A DNA stretch of 60,566 bases, taken from a bacterium. GTDB taxonomy: Bacteria; Auribacterota; UBA3054. Location of the stretch: NCBI GenBank assembly GCA_017616555.1, contig JAFZXZ010000008.1, positions 1 through 60,566 on the forward strand. Reading direction: 5' to 3'. Shown here in pieces: positions 16,243-23,839 of this stretch. The notes under the pieces were generated by a model. That model ran no database searches, had not been told where the DNA came from, and saw nothing but the letters and a program-made list of their open reading frames with translations. The position numbers and the translations under genes are program-made. The stretch's first letter is position 1. Each line of letters starts with the position of its first letter.

Positions 16243-18272
16243 TGTTCCGCCCTGAAAAAATGAGCCTTCTGCAGTGCGTCGTCCTTGACCAGGACATGAT
16301 GAAAGCCTGCAATTTCCTGGTTCGCAGGAAAGTCATGCACCTAATAGACCGCAGCATCTTCCATCCGATTGGCAGGGAGACCCTGTCCTCTGAACTGATG
16401 GGCGCGCAGACTTCCCTTGAAAAAGCGGAATCTTCCCTCAGGAAAGTGGCCGACTGGCTGGGCGCGGAAGCGAACCGCGCCATGAGGCCTTTCGAGGGCG
16501 AGCTTGCGCCTGTGGAAGCTTCCAAAGAGATCTCGGAAGGCTTGGCTGCGCTTTTAAGCGACATCGAGGCCCTGGAAGAAAAGAAAGAGGATTTCTACGA
16601 CAGGGAAGCGGAATTGAAGAGGATCTCCGACGCTTTGCAGAGCCTTGAACTGGCCGGCGTTTCCGCTTCCGAATTGAGAGGCTTGAAATATTTCGAATGC
16701 GTGACGGGCACAATGCCCCTGAGGTTCGTCCCTGAACTTAAGAAAGCTTTGAAGAATACGCTCTCCGTTTCGGAAATAAGAAAGCTCGGGTCAAAAGACG
16801 TCAGCGTCATAGTTTTGATGATCAAAGAGGACGCCGACACAGTCCGCAGCGTTTTGAAGAGCGTCTTCTTTAACGAAGTCGAGATCCCGGAGAAATATTC
16901 CGTCGAGACCGTCGAAGCTATGGACGAGATCGAGCTGGAGCTCTGGATGATCAGGGAAGAGGAAGCGCTTCTTAAGAAAGAGGAGCTCTCCTTGCGCTCC
17001 AAAGCCAGGAAGCTCTACGCGCGCTGGAAAGTAATGCTTGGCGCGCATCTGAGAGTCCTGGAGGCCATGAAGCTTTTCGGCAAGACCGCCAGCACGACCT
17101 ACATCAGCGGCTGGGTGCCGAAAAAAGTCGCGGAAAGAATTGCGGAGGAACTCTCCGCTTTGCTGGAAGGCAGACTCATCTATGACATCTCCTGCCCGGA
17201 AGACGCGGAAGGCGAAGCGAGCAGCGTCGTCAGGAGCGGCGCGGCCACGGTCCCGACGAAGTTCGACCATCCCTCCTTCCTGAAGCCCTTCGAGCCTCTT
17301 GTCACGACTTACGGATACCCTGAGTACAACGGCATTGACCCGACGCTTTTCGTCGCCATCACTTTTTTGGTTTTGTTCGGCATGATGTTCGGCGACGTCG
17401 GCCAGGGGTTGATCTTCGTTTTGCTGGGCGCCTTTTTAGCTTTCAACAAGAAGCTCGCTCCGCTTTCCGATACCGGCAAGCTCTTCATGTGCGTGGGCGT
17501 TTCGGCGATCGTTTTCGGCTTCATGTACGGCTCCGTCTTCGGCAATGAGGAATTGATTCCGGCTCTTTGGCTGCATCCCGCCGAGGATTCCATCAAGCTT
17601 ATAGCCAGCGCGATCTTCGTGGGAACGCTCGTTCTGACGCTGGGCATATTGCTGAACGTCTGGCAGGCCATCATGCGCAAAAATTGGCGCGAGGCTATCT
17701 TTGGCCAATGGGGACTTCTCAGCAGCGTATTCTACTGGACAGCCATCGCGCTCTTTTATTATATGGTCGTGAGGAAGGGAACGCTTTCCATAGGTTTGGC
17801 CGTAGCGATGCTTATCGTGCCTGTGGCGGCGGTTTTGTTAGGCGATATAGTCTGGGGCCTTGTCCTGAAGAGGAAAGCCATCAAAGAGGCGCTCCTGGCC
17901 GCCAAGGAGGAAGAGACGGAGGACGAAGGTCTGGCCGAGCAGCTCTTCAAGCCGGTAGAAATAATCTTAAGCCTGATGACCAACACCATTTCTTTCATGC
18001 GTGTGGGCGCCTTCGGCATGAACCATGCCGTCATGATGAGCGTGGTTTACATCCTGGCCGACGTTGGGGGAGGCTGGAGCGGACCGGGCGCCAGCGGCTC
18101 GTCCAAAGTTTCTTACATCGTCTCCATCATCGTGGGAAATATATTTGTCATGCTCTTGGAAGGGCTGATCGTTTTCATACAGTGCCTGCGTCTGGAATAC
18201 TACGAGTTCTTCTCGAAGTTCTTCGGAGGCTCGGGCGTGAAGTACGATCCTTTGAGAGTGGACGACGTTTAG
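16239..18272 (+). CDS. atpI: V/A-type ATPase subunit I (a subunit)
   Basis: 677 aa: a soluble N-terminal half with coiled-coil (residues about 90-260), then about seven or eight membrane helices from residue 360. It has the family signature for the membrane entry (FGMMFGDVGQG) and conserved membrane motifs (LLGDIVWGL; FMRVGAFGMNHAVM; LEGLIVFIQCLRLEYYEFF). The Arg in QCLRLEYYEFF corresponds to the conserved arginine of the ion channel. The enzyme couples ion movement to rotation. Starts in an ATGA overlap with subunit C. Confidence 0.93.
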   Translation: MMFRPEKMSLLQCVVLDQDMMKACNFLVRRKVMHLIDRSIFHPIGRETLSSELMGAQTSLEKAESSLRKVADWLGAEANRAMRPFEGELAPVEASKEISEGLAALLSDIEALEEKKEDFYDREAELKRISDALQSLELAGVSASELRGLKYFECVTGTMPLRFVPELKKALKNTLSVSEIRKLGSKDVSVIVLMIKEDADTVRSVLKSVFFNEVEIPEKYSVETVEAMDEIELELWMIREEEALLKKEELSLRSKARKLYARWKVMLGAHLRVLEAMKLFGKTASTTYISGWVPKKVAERIAEELSALLEGRLIYDISCPEDAEGEASSVVRSGAATVPTKFDHPSFLKPFEPLVTTYGYPEYNGIDPTLFVAITFLVLFGMMFGDVGQGLIFVLLGAFLAFNKKLAPLSDTGKLFMCVGVSAIVFGFMYGSVFGNEELIPALWLHPAEDSIKLIASAIFVGTLVLTLGILLNVWQAIMRKNWREAIFGQWGLLSSVFYWTAIALFYYMVVRKGTLSIGLAVAMLIVPVAAVLLGDIVWGLVLKRKAIKEALLAAKEEETEDEGLAEQLFKPVEIILSLMTNTISFMRVGAFGMNHAVMMSVVYILADVGGGWSGPGASGSSKVSYIVSIIVGNIFVMLLEGLIVFIQCLRLEYYEFFSKFFGGSGVKYDPLRVDDV

Positions 18273-18304
18273 CATTTAATCAAAATTTAAATAAGGAGTA
18301 ACAA

Positions 18305-18661
18305 ATGAAAAGCAATCTGAGATCCCGCTTTAGCAGGAGTTTTGCGCTTGTCGCAGCGATTTTGGCCGTCGTTCTGGTCCCCATGGCGATCCCCATGAAC
18401 GCCCAGGCTGATGAAACTGAAGCCATCACGGCTTCCGCCCCTCAGCAGGAAAGCAACACTATGAGATTCTGGGCCGCTGCGGCCGCCGTCAGCTTAGGCT
18501 CCATCGCCGGCGGCACGGCTGTCGCCATCGTCGGCTCCGCCGCTTTGGGCGCCGTCTCTGAACGTCCCGAACTGATGGGCCGTTCCCTGATCTTCCTCGG
18601 CCTTGCGGAAGGTATCTGCCTTTACGGAACGATCATCGCCTTCATGATCCTTTTCAAATAA
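18305..18661 (+). CDS. atpK: V/A-type ATPase subunit K (c-ring proteolipid) with a leader peptide
   Basis: 118 aa. After an N-terminal basic region and hydrophobic leader ending A-Q-A (residues 33-35, a likely signal peptidase site), one helical hairpin remains, with GSIAGGTAVAIVGSAALGAV and a second helix carrying the ion-binding Glu102 (GLAEGICLYG). It is therefore a single-hairpin (8-kDa type) ring subunit rather than the 16-kDa duplicated form. A cleavable leader is also seen in the Thermus V-ATPase ring subunit. No Na+-site signature can be assigned confidently. Confidence 0.9.
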   Translation: MKSNLRSRFSRSFALVAAILAVVLVPMAIPMNAQADETEAITASAPQQESNTMRFWAAAAAVSLGSIAGGTAVAIVGSAALGAVSERPELMGRSLIFLGLAEGICLYGTIIAFMILFK

Positions 18662-18667
18662 AAAAAC

Positions 18668-18970
18668 GTGAAAATCAAGATAGTCGGTGACATAATAACT
18701 GTGCGCGGCTTCGGCTTCGCCGGGATCGACGGCGTGGTCGTCAAAACAGCGCAGGAAGCCAGGACGGCCATTCTGAAAATGCTTCAGGACGAGGACATCG
18801 GGCTTATTCTCGTCGCCCAGAGCATCGCCAACGCTCTTGGCAACGAGTTCGACGAGTACCGTTTCAGGAAGCATCTGCCGCTCGTACTCAGCGTGGAGGA
18901 TTCCACGGGCGAGAAAGCCGTCGAGGATATCATGGCCGTCGTGCAGAGGTCACTGGGCTTGAAACTCTAA
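18668..18970 (+). CDS. atpF: V/A-type ATPase subunit F
   Basis: A 100-aa Rossmann-like protein of the normal subunit F length, with a GTG start (18668) seven bases after the subunit K stop. The family pattern is visible: KIVGDIITVRGFGFAGIDGV, then DEDIGLILVAQSIA and a C-terminal helix with VQRSLGLKL. Subunit F sits on the central stalk with D and regulates rotation. D itself is not in this cluster. Confidence 0.85.
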   Translation: MKIKIVGDIITVRGFGFAGIDGVVVKTAQEARTAILKMLQDEDIGLILVAQSIANALGNEFDEYRFRKHLPLVLSVEDSTGEKAVEDIMAVVQRSLGLKL

Positions 18971-18977
18971 AAAAATT

Positions 18978-19556
18978 ATGGAAAAGATTTTTTCAGAGAT
19001 ATTGGAGAACGCCAGCGCCGAGGCTGAGAACGCCGTAAGGGTCGCGAAAAAGATCGCTGATCGCGAGGTGGAGTATGCCAAAGCCGAAGCGGCCAATCGC
19101 AGCGAGCGCTACAAAAGCGAAAACACCGCCGAGCTTCTGGCCTTGAGGGAAAGGCAGTCCGTCGTGAGACTGAGGGAAAACAAAAAACGCGAGCTTTCCC
19201 AGCGCCAATCCTTCGTCGAGGAGATCTTGAAGAGCGCTTTGGAGATCTTCAGGAAAGAAGGGCGCAGCGGCAAGGCCGGCGAGAAATATCAAAGCTGGCT
19301 TGCGAATTGTTTCTCCCGCGCCGTCAGCTGCTTTGAAGGCGACATCGCCGTCAAATGCGCCAAGGAAGACGAAGCAGCCTTGAAATCTCTTGCGGCCGGA
19401 AAAAATCTGAAGGATGTTTCCTTCGGTGGAATGGCGGGCGGCTTCGTCATGAGCGACCCCAATGGGAGAGTTACCGTTGACTGCACCCTGGAAGCGGCTA
19501 TCAAGAACAACGAAGAAAAGTGGCGTGACCTTATCATGCGCCGACTTGAGGAATAA
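18978..19556 (+). CDS. atpE: V/A-type ATPase subunit E (peripheral stalk)
   Basis: 192 aa: a long N-terminal charged helix (about residues 10-95, Ala/Glu/Arg/Lys rich) followed by an alpha/beta C-terminal domain with GGFVMSDPNGRVTVDCTLEA, the conserved end pattern of subunit E, and a tail in LRRLEE style. It pairs with the H/G-like helix as the stator. The stop is directly followed by subunit A (start 19559). Confidence 0.88.
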   Translation: MEKIFSEILENASAEAENAVRVAKKIADREVEYAKAEAANRSERYKSENTAELLALRERQSVVRLRENKKRELSQRQSFVEEILKSALEIFRKEGRSGKAGEKYQSWLANCFSRAVSCFEGDIAVKCAKEDEAALKSLAAGKNLKDVSFGGMAGGFVMSDPNGRVTVDCTLEAAIKNNEEKWRDLIMRRLEE

Positions 19557-19558
19557 AA

Positions 19559-21331
19559 ATGGAAGAGACTCAGATTAGATTGGGGACGGTCTATCGTGTG
19601 AACGGTCCGGCGGTCACCGCCGCCAACACCTCAGAGCTCAGCATGGGCGAGCAGGTGTTGGTTGGCGAACTGAATCTTCCGGGCGAGATCATCCGCCAGG
19701 AAGGCGACATGTCTACCATCCAGATGTACGAGGACACGACCGACATCAAGCCTGGCGACGTCGTCAAGGGCTTGGGCAGCGCGCTCTCCGTGGAACTGGG
19801 CCCGGGACTCTTGGGCAGTTTCTACGACGGCATCCAGCGTCCTCTGGACCGCATTTATGAGAAGACCGGAACATTCATCAGCCGCGGCGTTTCCGTGCCT
19901 AAGCTCAATGAAGAGAAGAAGTGGCATTTCGTCCCGAAGGTGAAAGTCGGCGACGAACTCAAGGGCTGCGACATCATCGGCGAAGTAGAGGAGAGCCGCC
20001 TCATAATCCACAAGATAATGGTTCCTCCCGACAAGCAGGGAAAATTAGTGAGCCTTGCTCCGGAAGGAGAATATACGATAAAAGACGAGATCGGCCGCTT
20101 GGAAGACGGAACGATCCTGCGTCTGGCACAGAAGTGGCCTGTTAGACATCCCAGACCTGCTAAAGGCAGGCTTGAACCGAACGTGCCTCTTTTCACCGGG
20201 CAGCGCGTCATAGACTTTTTCTTCACGATCGCCAGAGGCGGCGCCGCCGCCATCCCCGGCGGTTTCGGCACTGGCAAGACCGTTACCCAGCACCAGCTTG
20301 CCAAGTGGTGCGACGCCAACGTCATCGTTTACATCGGCTGCGGCGAACGCGGCAACGAGATGACGCAGGTGCTGCAGGAGTTCCCGGAACTCAAAGACCC
20401 GAAGAGCGGATATCCTTTGATTGAGCGCACGGTCTTGATCGCAAACACTTCCAACATGCCCGTGACGGCCCGCGAAGCCAGCATCTACACCGGCATCACC
20501 ATAGCGGAATACTACCGCGACATGGGCTACCATGTGGCCATCATGGCGGACTCCACCTCCCGCTGGGCGGAAGCCCTGCGCGAGATCAGCGGACGCCTTG
20601 AGGAAATGCCGGCGGAGGAAGGCTTCCCGGCCTACCTCGGCAGCCGTCTGGCGGAATTCTACGAGAGGGCCGGCAGAGTGACGCAGGGCGAAGGCGAAAA
20701 AATGAGGGAAGGCTCCATTTCCGTTATCGGCGCCGTTTCCCCCCAGGGCGGCGACTTCTCGGAACCCGTGACGCAGAACACCCGCCGTTACATCAGGGCC
20801 TTCTGGGCGCTTGACAAAGCGCTTGCTTCGGCCCGCCACTTCCCCTCCATCAACTGGAACGACTCTTACAGCGAATACGTGGCGGAAGTGCTGGCCTGGT
20901 GGAAGAAAGAAGTGCCGGAACTGGATTACGCCTCTATGCGTGAAGAAGCCATGCGCATTCTCCAGGAGGAGAACAAACTTCAGCAGGTCGTTAAACTCGT
21001 AGGCCCCGACGCTCTGCCCGACCGTCAGCGCGTGCTTCTGGAGACCGCGGACATCATAAAGCAGGCTTTCCTGCAGCAGAACGCTTTCCACAGTAACGAC
21101 GTTTACTGCTCGCCCAGAAAACAGCTGAGGATGATGGACGTTATCCTTGACTTCTATGACGAAGCTCTGAAAGCAGTCGGTGCCGGCGTTCCCTTCACGA
21201 AGATCGCCGCTTCCGACATCATAACGAAAATGATTCGCATGAAGACCGACTTCGGCAACGAGGAAGCGGAGAAACTAATGGATCTGAAACAGGAGATAAA
21301 GAGAGAACTTAAGCTTCTAACGGAACTTTGA
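19559..21331 (+). CDS. atpA: V/A-type ATPase catalytic subunit A
   Basis: 590 aa, normal for the catalytic A subunit. Visible: the N-terminal beta barrel, the non-homologous bulge region (about 110-200), Walker A PGGFGTGKT (residues 233-241, Lys240), GCGERGNEMTQVLQEFPEL, and the Walker B/arginine region MADSTSRWAEALREISGRLEEMPAEEGFPAYL. It hydrolyses or makes ATP at the A/B interface. The downstream gene is not subunit B: a terminator-like hairpin follows within 10 bp. B and D must be encoded elsewhere for a working enzyme. Confidence 0.96.
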   Translation: MEETQIRLGTVYRVNGPAVTAANTSELSMGEQVLVGELNLPGEIIRQEGDMSTIQMYEDTTDIKPGDVVKGLGSALSVELGPGLLGSFYDGIQRPLDRIYEKTGTFISRGVSVPKLNEEKKWHFVPKVKVGDELKGCDIIGEVEESRLIIHKIMVPPDKQGKLVSLAPEGEYTIKDEIGRLEDGTILRLAQKWPVRHPRPAKGRLEPNVPLFTGQRVIDFFFTIARGGAAAIPGGFGTGKTVTQHQLAKWCDANVIVYIGCGERGNEMTQVLQEFPELKDPKSGYPLIERTVLIANTSNMPVTAREASIYTGITIAEYYRDMGYHVAIMADSTSRWAEALREISGRLEEMPAEEGFPAYLGSRLAEFYERAGRVTQGEGEKMREGSISVIGAVSPQGGDFSEPVTQNTRRYIRAFWALDKALASARHFPSINWNDSYSEYVAEVLAWWKKEVPELDYASMREEAMRILQEENKLQQVVKLVGPDALPDRQRVLLETADIIKQAFLQQNAFHSNDVYCSPRKQLRMMDVILDFYDEALKAVGAGVPFTKIAASDIITKMIRMKTDFGNEEAEKLMDLKQEIKRELKLLTEL

Positions 21332-21338
21332 TAAAAAA

Positions 21339-21365
21339 AGAGCCGCATAACTTTTTTGCGGCTCT
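21339..21365 (+). terminator. terminator-like hairpin after atpA
   Basis: A 9-bp perfect stem, AGAGCCGCA (21339-21347) and TGCGGCTCT (21357-21365), followed after GACC by TTTTATT. The T tract is displaced, so termination may be partial. Confidence 0.65.
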
Positions 21366-21411
21366 GACCTTTTATTCGCCTACCCGAACAAATTAAAAAT
21401 AAAAGGTCAGA
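21363..21411. repeat. 14-bp inverted repeat overlapping the terminator
   Basis: TCTGACCTTTTATT (21363-21376) is perfectly inverted at 21398-21411 across a 21-nt spacer. It shares three bases with the preceding stem, so the two hairpins compete. It lies about 80 bp before the MarR start and could be an operator or an attenuator. Confidence 0.6.
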
Positions 21412-21489
21412 AACATTTTATTAAAGTTGGGAAAGAGCAAATGTCGGCGAAAGCGGAAACCGCCTGCCGGGAAAAAGAGGACATAAATT

Positions 21490-21987
21490 ATGAGCAAAAA
21501 ACCCAAACAAATCGATCTTGAGCAGTACGGCATCTACGAATGGAAGGGCCGCAAATACGAAAGCACTTCCTACGTTTTCGCGCTGGTTTACAACATCACG
21601 ATGAAAGAGGTGAACCAGTACCTGGCCGGCTACGGACTGAACGCCACCAAATACAACGTGCTCTTCGCTCTCAAGAACCAGAACCACGGCAAGGGTCTTT
21701 CCCAGGTGAAGCTCGCGAGCCACCTGATCGTCACGCCCGGCAACATAACGAAGATGCTTGACAGCTTGGAGAAGGCCGGCTACGTCGTCAGGGGAGTGAA
21801 CCCGACGAGCCGCCGCGAGAACGTCATCAAGATCACGCCCAAGGGATTGGATTTCATCGAGGAAGTCTGGCCGGGCTACGACAAGCTTTTGGCCGAGATC
21901 TTCCAGACGCTTCCTGAAGAGCATCACGCGCCCCTGGACGCCGCCCTGAAGCAGTGGTTAACCAACCTCAAGAACCGCAAGTCATGA
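21490..21987 (+). CDS. MarR-family transcriptional regulator
   Basis: 165 aa with the MarR winged-helix layout: helices, then LSQVKLASHLIVTPGNITKMLDSLEKAGYVVR (recognition helix around TPGNITKML) and the wing with NPTSRRENVIKITPKG, plus C-terminal dimer helices. MarR proteins bind palindromic operators and usually respond to small molecules. The ligand and targets are unknown. The start ATG at 21490 follows a weak purine-rich site. The stop overlaps the next gene's ATG. Confidence 0.87.
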   Translation: MSKKPKQIDLEQYGIYEWKGRKYESTSYVFALVYNITMKEVNQYLAGYGLNATKYNVLFALKNQNHGKGLSQVKLASHLIVTPGNITKMLDSLEKAGYVVRGVNPTSRRENVIKITPKGLDFIEEVWPGYDKLLAEIFQTLPEEHHAPLDAALKQWLTNLKNRKS

Positions 21988-22379
21988 GAGAATCCGCTGA
22001 AATGTACCTGGAGACCATCCTTGTTTTGCAAAAAAGCAAAACGGACGGCGTTCACGCGGTGGACGTCTCCAGAGCGATGGGCTTTTCCAAGCCTAGCGTC
22101 AGCATCGCCCTTAAGCGCCTGAAAAACCAGGGCTACATCGACGTTGACGGCTTTGACCACATCATCCTGCTGCCCGAAGGCGAAAAGATCGCTAGGGAAA
22201 TTTACGAGCGCCACGAAGTTTTGAGCGCGGTCTTTATGGAACTTGGCGTTCCGGAAGAAGTCGCGATAAAGGACGCCTGCAGGGTCGAGCACGTCATAAG
22301 CAAAGAGACCTTCGAAGCCTTCAAGCGCCGCAGCGCGAAAATAAAGAAGCGCTGCCTTGGCTGCGAGCATTACAAATAA
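21984..22379 (+). CDS. DtxR/MntR-family metal-dependent repressor
   Basis: 131 aa, the short form with DNA-binding and dimer/metal domains and no SH3 domain. Visible: MRESAEMYLETILVLQ, winged helix VDVSRAMGFSKPSVSIALKRL, and metal-ligand candidates in EIYERHEVLSAVF and DACRVEHVIS (Glu, His, Cys/Glu/His). The family represses iron or manganese genes when loaded with metal. ATG 21984 overlaps the MarR stop (ATGA); a GTG at 21954 would add ten residues inside MarR and is less likely. It is a candidate regulator of the feo box at 10653-10671. Confidence 0.87.
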   Translation: MRESAEMYLETILVLQKSKTDGVHAVDVSRAMGFSKPSVSIALKRLKNQGYIDVDGFDHIILLPEGEKIAREIYERHEVLSAVFMELGVPEEVAIKDACRVEHVISKETFEAFKRRSAKIKKRCLGCEHYK

Positions 22380-22383
22380 ATTA

Positions 22384-22404
22384 TATAATGGTGGTGAAAG
22401 GAGG
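22384..22404 (+). promoter_or_regulatory. -10 element and strong RBS before the 22413 gene
   Basis: TATAAT (22384-22389) lies six bases after the DtxR stop. The strong ribosome site AAAGGAGG (22397-22404) precedes ATG 22413. No convincing -35 is present. Confidence 0.4.
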
Positions 22405-22412
22405 ATTCTTGT

Positions 22413-23837
22413 ATGGAAAAATACCTCAGCCTTTTTTTGACCATGCTATTTCTGGCTGCTGAAATGTCGGCGGCCGGTCCGAAAGATTGGGAAAAAGCTT
22501 TCTCAAAAGACGGCGTGTACAAAGACGGGACAAGCAATGTGGTTGTTTATTACTTCGACAAATGCTTGGCTCCCGGCCCCGGCAGGAAAGTTGCCGAACC
22601 TGTAAAGGAAGTGAAAGTCGAGGAACCAGCGAAAGGTCCTTTCAATTCCGAAGCCGAATGGGAAACGGATGATGACAATCTGAAAAAAGCCAAGGAAAAC
22701 GTACAGCACTACAACGACGAGATAGCGTATGTTAAAGAACAGCTGAAAGGCTTGGATCCGGATGCCGATTACGAGGAAGTTGAGAACCTGAAAGTTGAGC
22801 TGAAAGCTAATCAGACAATGCTGGAGATCGCCCAGGAGGTGTTGAATGAGCTGGAAGGTGAATTAGCGAAGAAAGAACCGCCTAAGGCCGAAGATGAAAA
22901 ACCCGCTGAACCCGAAAAGCCTGCTGAGCCGGAAAAACCCGCTGAAGCAGAAAAGCCAGCCAAGGAGGAAGGCGACAAGAAGCCGCCTCAGGGAAAGGAA
23001 ACGCACGAAGTGTCCACTAAGGAATACTACAACGTCACGTATTTAGCGCGAGACAGCGATTACGCTTATCAAAATATTAACAATTGGCTGCAATCCGGCC
23101 TGCAGTGGCAATATTCAAGCACCAAAATATATTTGGTCACGTCCCCGAAGATGTGGAATGCTCTGAAAACTACCAGCAAAATGTTCTCCCCCGCACGCAA
23201 CGTCTGCTGGGACACCGCGAGTCAGTCGGTTTTGCTTTATGCGTCTCCTCAGATAAAAGACAAGCTTAACGCGAGCGCAGCCTTTGCCGTAGCTTCCATA
23301 GCCTTCGACCAGGCTATGGCGGTCATAAATCAGAAAAGTTCTGAAGCTCCGGATATTTTCTCCTACGGATTAAGAGCGAAAGCGGCCGGGCTGGATGCGG
23401 TCGTGGATCTCAACAAGATAACGCAATTAGAGCTTTTGAAAGAAAAAGAGCTTCTTCTGCCCACCGAGCTGATGAATCCGACAAGAATGAACGATTCTAA
23501 ACGCTGCTTTTACTTCATAAAGCAAAGCAAGGCTATCGTGGATCTTTTCGGGACCAACAGGATCAAGGAATTTCTGAAGGTCGCGAAGGGAGGAAATTCC
23601 GGCTTCCGCTCCAGCTACCAGCATCTTATCAATCGCGCTGAATGGGCGTGGGATTACGATGATTTCTGCAACAATATGTCCAAGCGCCTGTTCTTCCCGC
23701 TGACGGAAACCGCCAACAAGGATCCCCAAAAAATGGCGGAATGGCGGCTTTCCATACAGCAGGAAGACAAAGAATTGGCTAGAAGGACCGCAGAGCGGAA
23801 AAAAAGAGAAGAAGATAGAAAGAAAAGGCAAAAATAA
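22413..23837 (+). CDS. unrecognised secreted coiled-coil protein, paralogue of 23840-25030
   Basis: 474 aa. Signal peptide (residues 1-20, ending M-S-A), then a charged region with a coiled coil (about 85-155), and a low-complexity Pro-Glu-Lys stretch with repeated KPAEPE units (about 160-185). A globular C-terminal half follows (about 195-450) and a basic tail (KKREEDRKKRQK). The C-terminal part is clearly related to the next gene: both have AKGGNS, an RC-Y/F-Y sequence and a final F-x-P-L-T. I do not recognise a family. The PEK stretch resembles periplasm- or wall-spanning linkers such as that of TonB, so anchoring across the envelope is possible. Confidence 0.7.
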   Translation: MEKYLSLFLTMLFLAAEMSAAGPKDWEKAFSKDGVYKDGTSNVVVYYFDKCLAPGPGRKVAEPVKEVKVEEPAKGPFNSEAEWETDDDNLKKAKENVQHYNDEIAYVKEQLKGLDPDADYEEVENLKVELKANQTMLEIAQEVLNELEGELAKKEPPKAEDEKPAEPEKPAEPEKPAEAEKPAKEEGDKKPPQGKETHEVSTKEYYNVTYLARDSDYAYQNINNWLQSGLQWQYSSTKIYLVTSPKMWNALKTTSKMFSPARNVCWDTASQSVLLYASPQIKDKLNASAAFAVASIAFDQAMAVINQKSSEAPDIFSYGLRAKAAGLDAVVDLNKITQLELLKEKELLLPTELMNPTRMNDSKRCFYFIKQSKAIVDLFGTNRIKEFLKVAKGGNSGFRSSYQHLINRAEWAWDYDDFCNNMSKRLFFPLTETANKDPQKMAEWRLSIQQEDKELARRTAERKKREEDRKKRQK

Positions 23838-23839
23838 AG

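Noticed and set aside
22900..22975. CRISPR-like short repeats
   Set aside because: The repeats are in-frame codons for Pro-Glu-Lys-Pro-Ala units without spacers. No CRISPR array or cas gene was seen anywhere in the window.
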